NCBI GenBank assembly: GCA_947652605.1
Contig: OX393576.1
Coordinates: 55,342,966 to 55,406,965, forward strand
DNA: 64,000 nt
Direction of reading: 5' to 3'
Source: Elmis aenea
Taxonomy: Eukaryota; Arthropoda; Insecta; Coleoptera; Elmidae
The notes under the pieces are model-generated. The model worked only from the letters and a program-made list of their open reading frames with translations, had not been told where the DNA came from and searched no databases. Each line of letters begins with the position of its first letter. The stretch's first letter is position 1. This document shows positions 41,749-50,858 of this stretch, piece after piece. Made by a program: the position numbers and the translations under genes.

Positions 41749-41792
41749 ATCGTTGGATGCGCCAGTCTTTTAGCTACATTTTGAACACCGAA
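41749..41792. repeat. Terminal partial satellite monomer and array edge
   Basis: The array stops 44 bases into monomer 214, within the AACACCGAA stretch, and passes straight into unrelated GC-richer DNA. The last copies carry private changes: A at 41518 in place of the G of GGATGATATC, and G at 41740 in GCACGTT. The partial copy combines T21 of type 2 with G35 of types 1 and 3. Mosaic and private variants are expected at array edges, where homogenisation is weaker. Confidence 0.9.
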
Positions 41793-41897
41793 CATCAAGT
41801 GCACTAACTTTAGAAGTTAGGGCAAACATATCGCGGCCCCAGAGCGACCGGCCCACCGGGATTTCTCCCGGTGTCCCGCCAGCCCTGTCCGCCACTG
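41793..41897 (-). mobile_element. hAT-like terminus abutting the satellite
   Basis: This GC-rich block, read on the minus strand, starts CAGTGGCGGACAGGGCTGGC and continues with a perfect 7-bp hairpin (ACCGGGA, loop TTTC, TCCCGGT) at about 41856-41873. The opening resembles ends of ZMYM1-type hAT elements, including the CAGTGGCGGCGC end of the hAT at 56824. The other end is not seen; the satellite begins where it should continue. An ORF across this block on the minus strand is not convincing as a gene. Confidence 0.35.
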
Positions 41898-41990
41898 GAT
41901 AGGCATGACTTCGTCGCTTTACAAATGTATGTAATGAAAATGATTTTAAGATATATTTTTTCTTGAGAAAATGGTTAACAAGAAGAACAA

Positions 41991-42055
41991 GGGGCTCGCA
42001 AATTAAGGAATAATTTAACAAAGGGCTAGCGCGAGCCCCCTACAGCTCACCACTG
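41991..42055 (-). mobile_element. Second hAT-like terminus with 9-bp inverted repeat
   Basis: On the minus strand this starts CAGTGGTGAGCTGTAGGGGG, a typical-looking hAT opening. A perfect 9-bp inverted repeat, GGGGCTCGC at 41991-41999 and GCGAGCCCC at 42031-42039, flanks an AT-rich loop and could form a hairpin. No partner end or target duplication is visible, so it may be a solo end or a small defective element. Confidence 0.3.
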
Positions 42056-42109
42056 CCTCTACACCGAAAGGTACAAGAGGAACCGATTATTATAATAAAT
42101 TTCCAAAAA

Positions 42110-42276
42110 TAAGCAATTTAATTTGTTGTCTGTAGTGCCAAAATGGACTGCGATACATTCATTACATATGCGTTGTTTTCTCAAAAAAATAGCCCAAGAG
42201 ACCGTTATCAGATTTTCGCTAACTATTACGGTAACCGAGATACATAGTAAAAGATTAGAATTTAGTCCACCCTGTA
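42110..42276 (-). mobile_element. Terminal fragment of a CAGGGTGG-type fold-back element
   Basis: Read on the minus strand from 42276 the sequence opens TACAGGGTGGACTAAATTCT and soon contains ATCTCGGTTACCG. The palindromic element at 50859 opens the same way (TACAGGGTGGTCTATTTTCG, then ATCTCGGTTATTA). Only one end is recognisable; the inner boundary is a guess. The plus-strand ORF across it has no recognisable domain. Confidence 0.35.
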
Positions 42277-43372
42277 TGCACTTTTTCCGAGTATACCATC
42301 TCCAATTTTCCGGTTCTTTAAATTTTTATTTGGTTGAATTAAATATTACCTACTATGATGCAATCAAAATTAGTTTATTAAGTCAAAAATAATTAAATAA
42401 AACCCTAACTAACAATGCATTTTAACTAATATGTTTATGAAAGTATTATTTTGTTGTATTGACGAGTATCTACGTTAAGGCTACATTTTGCTAACCCTAA
42501 CACAATGAGTAAGATAAATGTTACACATGGGATAAAAGTAATAAATATAATGGCATAACAAACGTGCGTTGAATGGCAACGTAAAATAAGTGAATTAGTT
42601 TTGTTTTTGATAGCTGGTTTAAGAATTAGAGAAAAACAACAGGAAAATCGTTTTTAATAATCTTTAATACCTTTAATATTTTTGAAAGAGAATTTAATTT
42701 TGCATCTAAAAGTCACAAAATATACAAGATGTTTTATTTTTAAAAATAATGTTTTGTATCGGTGCTCAAAAACCAATCCCTGTATATAGTTGAAAATTAT
42801 TTTAGGTTATGTAGTAAATGACTACAAACAATTTTTATTTAGAACTTTTTTACAAGTATAACAGAGCTTATATAATTTGTCTTGGCTGAAACGCCCGTAT
42901 ATAATTAGTTTTTAATTGCTTTATTTATTATAGAGCAAATATAAGTTTAATAAAAAAACAGTTAAAGATATTATTTATGCGAAGAATATTTTCCTGAAAT
43001 ATATTGAGACTGAGACTCTTGTTTATTATCTGTAGATTTCTTATTTATTAAAATAAAATTATTGCGTATGAACAAAAACCAGTCAAATCTCGAAGGACCA
43101 TAAGTTGAATTTGAGATAACAAACGAAAGGTTGGGTTCACTTACCAATAAGATGCACTCGCAACGACACATGGGAAAATGTCATGTATCTTCTTCCCGCC
43201 CGAAGAAGGCCTTTATGGCGGGCATGCGCGACGGCCATGAAACCAACCAAAAAGGCGCGACAAAAATGCTAAATTTAAAAATAAAACAACAGGCACATTT
43301 AGCCCAACGAACGATACTTAACAAAAATAAAACTAAATACAATATTAAGTCTATCAATGAACAGTCTAGATT
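42277..43372. other. AT-rich intergenic DNA, no gene seen
   Basis: About 1.1 kb of AT-rich sequence with short runs of A and T. Stop codons are dense on both strands, and I see no repeat family, RNA gene or splice-flanked exon. The only longer ORFs (about 43.0-43.4 kb) lack any domain I recognise and run into the hAT-like end that follows. Confidence 0.5.
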
Positions 43373-43445
43373 CAGCGTTTCTCAACCGGGGAAATTCAGA
43401 ACCCTAAGGTTCCGCGAAATATCGCTAGGCGTTCCGCCAGAAATA
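43373..43445 (+). mobile_element. Charlie-like hAT terminus (CAGCGTTTCTCAACCGGGG)
   Basis: The stretch starts CAGCGTTTCTCAACCGGGG and continues with CCCTAAGGTTCCGCG, a pattern typical of Charlie-group hAT ends and their non-autonomous derivatives. The opposite end and an 8-bp target duplication were not found. It lies about 115 bp before a second end of the same style in the same orientation. Confidence 0.4.
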
Positions 43446-43487
43446 TTAGTTAATTATTAACAAATAGGAATTAGAAAGGTAATAAGT

Positions 43488-43685
43488 CAGTGGTACTCAA
43501 CCTGTGGGCTGCGGCGCAAAATATCTTAAGGGGGGCGTAAAGCTAGGAATGGGAAACCTATTTATTGAAACAAGTCACCAATGTGAAACGGAATGGATTT
43601 TTGAAAACAATTGGAGGACTTTTTTGACTCGACTGCATTCTAAAATTAAAAGGGGGGCGCAAATTTAAAAAGGTGGAGAAATAGA
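43488..43685 (+). mobile_element. Charlie-like hAT terminal fragment (CAGTGGTACTCAACCTGTGG)
   Basis: This starts CAGTGGTACTCAACCTGTGG, very close to the CAGNGGTTCTCAACC terminal repeat known for Charlie-group hAT elements. Two AGGGGGGCG blocks (about 43528 and 43651) follow. No transposase coding and no second terminus is visible, so it is a truncated or internally deleted copy. The right limit is approximate. Confidence 0.45.
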
Positions 43686-44596
43686 GTAATATGTAATGTA
43701 ATGATATGAGTAATAGTTTTAAATTGCAAATTTATTTTAAATACATTTTTCATTTTAAATACTATCCTGGGGCCGAATTTTTAAAAACATTAAACAAACA
43801 TAAATTAAAACTGAGTTGAAAAGCTTTACTTACTTTGATTATCTTCAGAAACTGACACTTTACTACTTTAGTAAAGTGAAGTTCATGAAATAGCAATAGT
43901 TTGTAGCGTTTAAAACTTAATTTGCTCTGGGTGCTGCATTAAAAGAATTATAATTTAAACCACAGCGCACTGCAATATTTCGTTATCAACCCTGACTTAA
44001 CTAGCAGTATAAAGAGATTTTTACAAACTAAATTGTAGTTTAAATTTTGCATACATTCGATGATACATTTAAAACGTTCTTAGAACTGAAAAAGAGAGAA
44101 AAAAAGAGGTACTTTAATTACTCTGTGTGTGTTTAAAGATATATCAGACAAATTTTTAAACAAATCTAATTATCTAATATGTTATAAAAAACACCATGAG
44201 CAGTTTGGATTATGAAAAGCGTAAAATAATTATATTTTATAAAACTAACGTAGCAATACAATTTTAGATTGTAACAAAGTAGAAACCAACTTTTTATTAG
44301 TTCCTTAATCATTTATGTCCCATAAAAGGCAGGTTATGGCCAATTTCACCAGTTCCTAGTGTTCTTTTTTTACGAAAAAGCGTTTGAATTTAGTTTGTTT
44401 TTTTTATACCCATTCAGATACAAGTTTATACGCCGTTGGAAATAAGCCCACGGAATAATTTTTTACCTTCACTGTTACAAATGTTTCACTAATGGCCCCC
44501 CAGCAGAGCTCAATTCAATTACACTATTGTTGTTTCGTGGAAAAACTGTATTGTCGATATTTTAATTTGGAATGTCACGTAGTTAACGTTTTTATA
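43686..44596. other. AT-rich intergenic DNA, no gene seen
   Basis: No ORF with a recognisable domain, no long inverted repeat and no RNA gene was seen. The sequence is strongly AT-rich with scattered homopolymer runs. Confidence 0.5.
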
Positions 44597-44925
44597 CAGA
44601 GTGTAGTATAGGATCAAGCAACATAGTAATTTCAATGGTAAAATTTTAAAAGTTGGGTAATATTTCCCCTAATTATTTTAGAAAAAAAGTTTATTGACTA
44701 AAATCTGTAGTGCTTTGGAATTATGCTGAGACAACAAACTGCCCAGCCTAAGGTCACTGGGTCACATTGACGCAAAATTTATTTTTAATTGACGTTTATA
44801 TTTTATCGAACATTTAATTTATACAATTAGTTGTGAATTTATTAAAATGATATCATAATCTTGTTACATTAATAAAAATGTACGAATTTTACAAGTTAAC
44901 TTCGCGTCAAAGTGACAGTATAAGT

Positions 44926-45314
44926 ACGGTGACCATTATTTCTAGACAAAAATACAGTACAAAAGGTGGATTACGTTTTTTTTTTGCTTTCACTTTTTTT
45001 TTAAGATTACCGGAACAAAAAATGTGTTTTAGGAAGAACGGAACAGAAAATGTGGATGAAGTTTGTTTATTTTTTTGCTCTCACGAATTTTGAAGATGGA
45101 AATTATATTGAATTATATGTTTGTGGCTCGCGCTATGTAAAAGGTTGGGTTATATTTAGCACAATTTTCATAACATTAAAAATACAGTACATAGTTACAT
45201 ACAGTACAAAAAAATAAAATACAGTACATTTATTTCTGTTTAAATTATAAGTACAGTACAGTGCCTTAAAATACAGTACTGTACTGTATAATACAGTACG
45301 GATGGTCACCGTAA
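44926..45314. mobile_element. Nested small element inside the fold-back, 9-bp direct flanks
   Basis: The insert starts ACGGTGACCAT and ends ATGGTCACCGT plus AA, giving an 11-bp terminal inverted repeat. The 9-bp word AGTATAAGT sits on both sides (44917-44925 and 45315-45323), which fits a target-site duplication. Removing the insert restores a continuous arm comparable to family copy 2 near 52965. Inside are two imperfect direct repeats with CGGAACA(A/G)AAAATGTG and many TACAGTAC words near its right end. Because TA also flanks it, a 2-bp TA duplication cannot be excluded. Confidence 0.6.
45180..45300. repeat. Cluster of TACAGTAC / GTACTGTA words
   Basis: At least seven copies of ACAGTAC or its complement occur in about 120 bp, including the overlapping self-complementary block ACAGTACTGTACTGT. 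It lies within the right half of the nested element. The regular recurrence suggests short-range slippage or a subterminal protein-binding array; nothing directly shows which. Confidence 0.55.
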
Positions 45315-45576
45315 AGTATAAGTGACATTAGGACGGGCTATTGTCACAGCATAATTTCAGAGTACTACAGATTTTTGTCAAAACCGTGTTTTGAAATTTT
45401 CTCAATTTTCAGCTATTGAAAAATTAATATTGATTACATTTATAGACACAGATTTTTTTGCTCTACAAACAACCTCAATGGACTGTTTTCTAAAATAATT
45501 AGGGGAGATAAATTATGCAACTTTTAAAATTTTACTATTGAAATTACTATGTTGCGTGATCCAATTCGATACAGTG

Positions 45577-45804
45577 TATAAGTATATAAAATGTTTAAAT
45601 ATGTTTGTTAGTTACAAAATAATATAAATAAATGAATAAAAAACTGTATTTTTTCTTTATTTTAATTTTTTGTAATGATACCTTTACATTTCTAAATTAT
45701 TTTCGGACCACTTGTTTTAACCATATCTTTCTTAAGCGATTCTAGAAATTCCGATTTATGACACAATTCTTTAAAAGTAAGTATATTTTCCAATATACAG
45801 CGTA
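45577..45804. other. Short AT-rich spacer, no gene seen
   Basis: No coding sequence or structured repeat is visible between the fold-back element and the decayed inverted repeat that follows. Confidence 0.5.
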
Positions 45805-46245
45805 ATTTAAAAAGGCTGGTGCGTGGTTTAAAACTCATTTTAGGATGAAAACAAGTTTAATTAAAAGACATAGGACACTAGATTTTAGCAGTTTTTGAGA
45901 TATTCGCAAGAGTAGATATACAATACAAATAAAAAAAAAAACAAAAAAAAAATTTATGAGAAAAAGTTATTTAGCCTAGAATCCAAAAATAAGATTATGT
46001 TACAATAATTTTATTTTTTTTCTTTAATGTACTCTAATGTACTTATATTTACAATTTATTGTGCATTTAAAATAAATTGCGAATTTAATTACGAGTGCAT
46101 CTATGGACAGTACGTAGATCGTTGGAAATAAAACAATACAGACATCTAAAAATCGCTAAAATCTAGTGTACCTACTATGATTTTTTATAGAATCTTTCTT
46201 TCATCTTTAAATTAGTTTTAGACCATGTTTCAACTTTTATCAAAA
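45805..46245. repeat. Decayed inverted repeat, about 440 bp
   Basis: The block CACTAGATTTTAGC near 45876 is matched in inverse orientation by GCTAAAATCTAGTG near 46155. Outward from these, GTGGTTTAAAACTCATTTTA on the left pairs imperfectly with the AAATTAGTTTTAGACCATG stretch on the right. This looks like an old fold-back element. Arms are too diverged to fix the ends or a target duplication. Confidence 0.5.
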
Positions 46246-46330
46246 TCAAATTTCTGAGAAATCGATAATAAAAACGTTTTCCATTTGTTGCAGACTTTTT
46301 AAAAGTTGAAATTTCTTAAAAAATAAAAAT

Positions 46331-46390
46331 CGGTCGCCCAGTTAACCATCGCCCAGTTGGACTTGCCTAGTTGACCGTCACGTCGCCCAC
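46331..46390 (+). repeat. Short tandem TCGCCCAGTT blocks
   Basis: Three or four imperfect blocks of the form TCGCCCAGTTNAC occur in a row, GC-richer than their surroundings. Comparable arrays of short direct blocks form the end of the fold-back element at 62077. A matching inverted partner was not found, so this may be one surviving end. Confidence 0.45.
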
Positions 46391-47031
46391 TTATCGCATA
46401 CCGTGGCATAGTATAGACGAAAATACTTTAGCGTTCGTATACCACCGCTTGGCAGTCAACTCGTTTAAATCAATGAACAATGCTAACATAAGTAATTAGC
46501 TGCAAAAACTTACCGAAAAGTTACGTACTGCATGCAAGGCCAAGGCCAAGACAGTCTAGATTTTATTTTCTCCATAATAACGCAAAGCCTCATGTTGCAT
46601 AGGTCACCCGGAAGAAACTGTTGGACGCTTCACCTCACCTCTTACCTTGCTTATAATACTGATCGCCTGTCAACCGACTAATATTCTGTTCGCGCCTTGG
46701 ACAATAATCTTCTGCAGAAAATATTAAATAATGACGCTGATTTTAACTGGTTAATGTTATTAATTTCCTGCTGACGCAGTTGTATCAAGATGAAATGAGA
46801 AGCTAGTCTGATCATGAGAGTTGATGAAGGCGATGGCTATTATTAGATTGATTGAACTGCTGGAATTTTATTATTTTTTTGCACGCAGGATTCAATGTAT
46901 CATCAATAAGATTGTTTTTTATTTGAGTAGTCCCTTAACTTAATGTTCAAGCCGTGTATGTGAAGTTTATACGTACTATTAACGAAATGGACAGAACTTT
47001 TTTACGTTTGATTAATAAAATTTGCTTTTGC
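46391..47031. other. Intergenic DNA, no gene seen
   Basis: No ORF, RNA gene, inverted repeat or splice-flanked exon could be supported here. Confidence 0.45.
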
Positions 47032-47035
47032 TTAA

Positions 47036-48642
47036 CCCTCGTCAGGCGGCATAATTTTCCAACGTAACAGGCGGTAAAGGTACAATTGTACCTTCATATA
47101 TTTTGTATGAAAATTATTAGTAAATAAAAATTTTTTATACGGCAAATGGATAATATTAAATTTAGTATCTACACATTGTTTAAGTCATGTTTTGTGATAT
47201 TTTGTTTATTTCAACACTACTTAGATATTTTGTTTTGATTCTATAACGGGAACCTGCAAAAAGATGCTGAATATTTGCGTTCTTATCACAACCTAAGTAG
47301 ACCTTTGATACACATTCAGTATTTGTAGAATCTGATTTTGAATATGAGGAAGAATCATATGTTGCACCTGATGACGAAAACTATGTACCACCAGCGGATG
47401 TTTCAGCTGAAGAAAAGTCAGACATCGAGCAAGACAGGTCATAGAGCAGAAAAAAGGATACAAGAGGAAAGCGTTGAGGATGAGCCTGTATCTCAAATTG
47501 TGGATGACATTTGGACTGCTAAGGATGGAACTCAATAGCATAGTGATCCACTGCTAAGTACACAAACAAGATCTCGTAACATCATACGACAAGGAGATGG
47601 GTACAGTGAGAAAAAACAAGAGATTAATGTTAAGCAATCTGCCAAAAAAAGGCCTGTAAATTCGATAAATTTTGCCTAAAATCGTGATGCAACAATTTGT
47701 TCATATGTGACAAAGAAGAATAAATCAGTCGTGCTTTTGTCATCCATACAAAGGAGAAGTCGATGGGACACAAGCACCCAAGCCAGAAATGATAAACTAT
47801 TACAATAATTCCAAAGGCGGAGTTGTTGTTATGGATAAAATGTTAGGCGAGTACACTGTGAAACGAAGAACATTGCGTTGGCCTCTAGCATTTTTCTATA
47901 ACATGTTTGACGTCAGGGTTAGCATCCTGCATCATCTACAGAGAACACAATCCACAGCTCAGGGTCAACGATCAACGAAGAAAGATTTGGCCAATCAGTT
48001 ATGTATAACTGTTATATATATATACCTGCAATCGAAGGTCGTGGTACAAACCGGATGTCGATGAGAAACCATTTCCTTTGATGTGCAGTAGAAATGGTGC
48101 TTGGACGACGGATTGTGGTAGCACCAGAGACAGCAAGTCCTCAAGTACCTCATGGTAGTCGCAGATCCTCACCTGTCGTTGGCAGTTGTTATGTCTGCCG
48201 AAAACCGAATCGGAAACAACGTAAGGCTAGGAAGTCCTGCGTAGTTTGCCCGAAACCTGTTTGCGATGAACACTCAGTAACAAAGATGCACGTAGCATTA
48301 CTTGTGAAGAAACTCTATTAAAAGATTTTCTCAAAATTTTCTTTTATAAATAAATGTAAATCAACTATTTCTTACTATTTTTAAAAGTAAAAAATATTTT
48401 TTCCCCCAAAATATATGAAGCTACAATTGTACCTATGCCGCCTGTTATGGATGCAAAAACAACTTGACCCCTTATCTCGGAAGAGGGGAAATATTTTTCT
48501 GAAGTTTAGCTCATCTTATAATCTAGATAAAAAATGTAGAGATGTCACAAAATTTTAGCCCTCTACGGTTTCCAGATAAAAAGTTATTGCAATTTAAAAA
48601 CTAAAAAGTTACAATTGTACCTATGCCGCCGCCTGACAAGGG
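47036..48642 (+). mobile_element. piggyBac-family element, internally deleted
   Basis: The left end follows a TTAA (47032-47035) and opens CCCTCGTCAGGCGGCATA. The right end, read inverted, opens CCCTTGTCAGGCGGCGGCAT, a near-perfect terminal repeat. TTAA insertion and CCCT-type ends are hallmarks of piggyBac elements. On the right TTAA has become TTTC (48643-48646). A subterminal motif ACAATTGTACC occurs once on the left and twice on the right, next to GCCGCC. The 1.6-kb length is short for an autonomous element, and the interior holds only transposase fragments, so it would need a transposase from elsewhere to move. Confidence 0.85.
47322..48318 (+). pseudogene. piggyBac transposase remnant (PGBD4-like)
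   Basis: Three transposase parts survive in different frames. First is an acidic N-terminus (about 47322-47460) rich in Glu and Asp. Second is an N-terminal block (about 47500-47600) readable as TAKDGTQ-stop-HSDPLLSTQTRSRN, where families usually have Trp at the stop. Third is a segment at 47789-47915 with INYYNNSKGG and DKMLGEYTVKRRTLRWPL. The far C-terminus (48180-48300) has CYVC, CVVC and CDEH cysteine pairs, matching the piggyBac C-terminal zinc-binding domain. The central catalytic part with the first two Asp is missing, and the conserved GGVD motif reads GGVV. Stops and frameshifts make it inactive. Confidence 0.8.
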
Positions 48643-49723
48643 TTTCATCATTATATTTAACTTGTACATTCAATTCTATTAGTGTAAATATTAAAACTTG
48701 CCCTGTAGACTGCGTCAATCAAATTGGCACAGTGGCCTTTCATGTATTTCAGGTTATTTACTTAAACTACTTTGCGGTTGATCTTCCGGTTCACGTAACA
48801 AAGGGATTGGCCGAAATCATGTGATAAATATTTACCTAATCAAACAATGTAGTCCCTTTCGCAATCAACACTGTAGTTGCGTCTATAAAAATATCCATTC
48901 AATGTTGTTCTTAACGCAGGAATCGCCACGTGCCCGTTTCGCTTTCAGGATTGTTTCTTTAAATTTTGTTTCAACTAAAAGCGAACAAACATTTTAGCTT
49001 GGAAAGAAAAACAGAACAAAAAAAAAACGATATAAATTCTAAGAGTATTTTTGAACGGATTTTTGAAGCGGACTATTTTAAGAAGGCCATTGAAGAATTC
49101 AGGGTTCAAATAAAACACGAAGTGGGCGTTGATTAATTACCCAACTTTGCTTCAGAGTTCAGATTTACTTTATCACGATATAACGATCAGTACTTGAAAC
49201 AAATTTATTTTTAATTCATTAAGGTATTGTACATTGAAATAGACAAAGTACATATAGTTTATTAGTTTATACATTAAAAAATAATCACAGATAACATTAT
49301 TCCAAAAGTTTCAACACTTTAACATTTAATATCACATCTTTATTCAGGGTAGATATTTTTTTGATTATGTTTGTTTAACAAGGTTTAAGAGATTGCATAA
49401 TTCCACTGTTAAACTAATTACATAACAGCGACATAATAAACACCAGAGTGGACGCACAACTAGAATGATTTAAGTTTACGGATATCTTAAGCTGTCTTTT
49501 TTTAAATATCGACGAAAAATTCATACAGGTATAAAACCATTAAATTAATGCGCGGTTTCACTTTGCAATTGTTTAAGATTATTCGATCGTTTCTAATGAA
49601 TTTGCGCGCGGCACTAACTAACTATGTCGTTAATTTGTTCGCCGTTATAATAAACAACTGATATATTATACCCTATTTTGATATCACATTTCGGTGATGA
49701 CGGTAGTTCCTATATAACGTCAG
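48643..49723. other. AT-rich intergenic DNA, no gene seen
   Basis: Apart from short chance ORFs nothing is recognisable. There is no long inverted repeat, no transposon end and no RNA gene that I can see. Confidence 0.45.
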
Positions 49724-49858
49724 GGTTTGAGCAATCATAGTTGTGGCTATTTCGCTTCTCTGGGCAAGGACATGGGTCACTATGAAAAGTTTCACAAAAA
49801 CCACGGTTTGGCCGCGGTTCGGCCAATAAGGATACGTGACCAATACTTGGAGGACGAT
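49724..49858 (+). other. Candidate host exon, 45 codons, phase 0 at both ends
   Basis: A GC-richer 135-bp stretch is preceded by CAG (acceptor-like, 49721-49723, with a weak pyrimidine tract) and followed by GTAAGA at 49859, a good donor. In the open frame it encodes a hydrophilic segment beginning GLSNHSCGYFASLG and ending RDQYLEDD, with several His and charged residues. I do not recognise the protein. Two minus-strand frames are also open here, so the stretch could belong to the other strand or to an unrecognised repeat. No neighbouring exons were found. Confidence 0.25.
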
Positions 49859-49957
49859 GTAAGATCCTTGGGGAATTCTGAAAAATACACAAAAAAATTA
49901 TTGATTAATGACAAGAGTTTTGATAACAATATTTTATGTAATAATGCGCATATTATA

Positions 49958-50676
49958 CAGGGTGTTTCTTAAATATTGAGAAAACATTCGGGAGGTAATT
50001 CCTTATCGAAATTTAAGGGGGGGGCTTAAACATATTTTTTTTCTCTTAGACGACTTCTTTCGGAGTTACCCCCCATCCCTAAAGAGGAGCGGTAAAATTA
50101 GCTTTTTATTTTATTTCTCAAACTTGGATAAATGTAGGAGAATGATTTTTGGTAAACCCTTCAATTCTACTCAACATAAAATTAACAAACCGTGGTACCA
50201 AAATGAATCGTTTTACTTTAGAATAAATATTTAATGGTTCATGTTCACTTACCTATTTTATTTTTTACTCAAAAACTGTAGGTTTTGTAGGCAAAATTAA
50301 GGAATAAAAAAGTTTTTAAATAAATCAAGCTTTCAAAGAAGATTTTTTAAAATTTAAAATTAAAATTTCAAGCCTCCAAATAGTTCTGATAAAAAAACCA
50401 ACACGGGTCGCACTTTTCAGCCCCTTGTGAAGGTAGAAGATGATTAAAAATATAACTAAAGGAAACCTTTTAATAAGTACAAAACGTCTACCAAATATCA
50501 TTCTCCTACTATTATCCAAATTTGAGAAATAAAATAAAAACCTAATTTTACCGCTGCTCTTTAGGGGGGTGTAGGTAACTCCGAAAGGGGACGTCTAAGG
50601 AATAAAAAATATAAGAACCCATAGTTTTCGATAAGGAATTACCTCAAGACTTTTTTCGCAATATTTAAGAGACCTG
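49958..50676. mobile_element. Fold-back element with CAGGGTGTTTC end (family F2)
   Basis: The left arm runs from CAGGGTGTTTCTTAAATATT through GGTAATTCCTTATCG and CGGTAAAATTAG to about 50155. It is matched inverted by the right arm from about 50480 to 50676, which ends with the complement of CAGGTCTCTTAAATATT. Arms are about 190-200 bp with small differences. TA precedes the left end; the right flank is TCTA. There is no coding content, and the minus-strand ORF near 50.4 kb is a by-product. It is likely a non-autonomous TA-targeting DNA element. Confidence 0.75.
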
Positions 50677-50858
50677 TCTACTTTTTATGTTAGAGTTTTA
50701 ATGAGAGTTGGAAGTGTAATACTTAATCTACCAAGGAAAAAATTTTTTTTAGCAACCTTATTAATGATATAATCTGTATTACGCTTAAAATTAAGCTTAT
50801 TGTCTATTATTATACCCTAAATATTTAATTTCATTAACGCTCTTTAATGTACTATGTA

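Larger units (their letters stand above)
1..41792. repeat. 196-bp tandem satellite array, 213 full copies plus one partial
   Basis: A head-to-tail array of one 196-bp monomer fills the first two thirds of the window. In the phase starting ATCGTTGGATGCG, every start I checked falls on 1+196k, and the last full copy ends at 41748, so there is no net insertion or deletion over 213 copies. Differences are single substitutions, mostly shared between copies rather than private. The monomer has long T tracts (about positions 81-87 and 101-111), an 8-bp palindrome ACGGCCGT, a small GGCA-TAT-TGCC hairpin, and stops in every frame. It is not protein-coding: 196 is not a multiple of 3 and no long ORF occurs. 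The array starts outside the window, so its true length is unknown. Size and homogeneity suit a centromeric or pericentromeric satellite; that role is inferred. Confidence 0.98.
44597..45576. mobile_element. Fold-back element, CAGAGTGT/ACAGTG ends, TA flanks (family F1, copy 1)
   Basis: The left arm (ACATAGTAATTTCAATGG near 44620, CCCTAATTATTTTAG near 44668) reappears inverted on the right near 45500-45565, and both ends carry a GGATCA(A/C)GCAAC block. The dinucleotide TA flanks both ends (44595-44596 and 45577-45578), as for Tc1/mariner-type insertions. A second copy of the family is at 52559-53240, sharing the CTACAGATTTTTGTCAA inner block. The element is interrupted by a nested insertion at 44926-45314. 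It encodes no transposase; its 71-codon ORF lies across the nested junction and is not a gene. Confidence 0.75.

Noticed and set aside
1..41792. CRISPR array
   Set aside because: The repeats are directly adjacent 196-bp units without unique spacers, and the surroundings are eukaryotic mobile elements.
1..41792. Ribosomal or histone-type tandem gene cluster
   Set aside because: The unit is only 196 bp, has stops in every frame and shows no RNA-gene structure that I recognise.
41770..42021. Minus-strand ORF of 83 codons across the satellite edge
   Set aside because: It crosses the hAT-like terminus and AT-rich DNA and begins inside the second terminus. No domain is recognised and its composition changes along its length.
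43131..43460. Plus-strand ORF of 109 codons
   Set aside because: Its end reads into the Charlie-like hAT terminus and its start lies in ordinary AT-rich DNA; there is no known domain and no splice context.
44878..45093. Plus-strand ORF of 71 codons
   Set aside because: It crosses the junction between a fold-back element and the element nested in it, so it cannot be an ancestral gene.
46112..46135. ATCGTTGGAAATAAAAC as a second CENP-B-like site outside the array
   Set aside because: Only the TCGTTGGAA part agrees; the essential CGGG half is absent and it is a single occurrence.
50325..50519. Minus-strand ORF of 64 codons
   Set aside because: It overlaps the right arm and centre of the fold-back at 49958-50676 and has no counterpart in the mirrored left arm.
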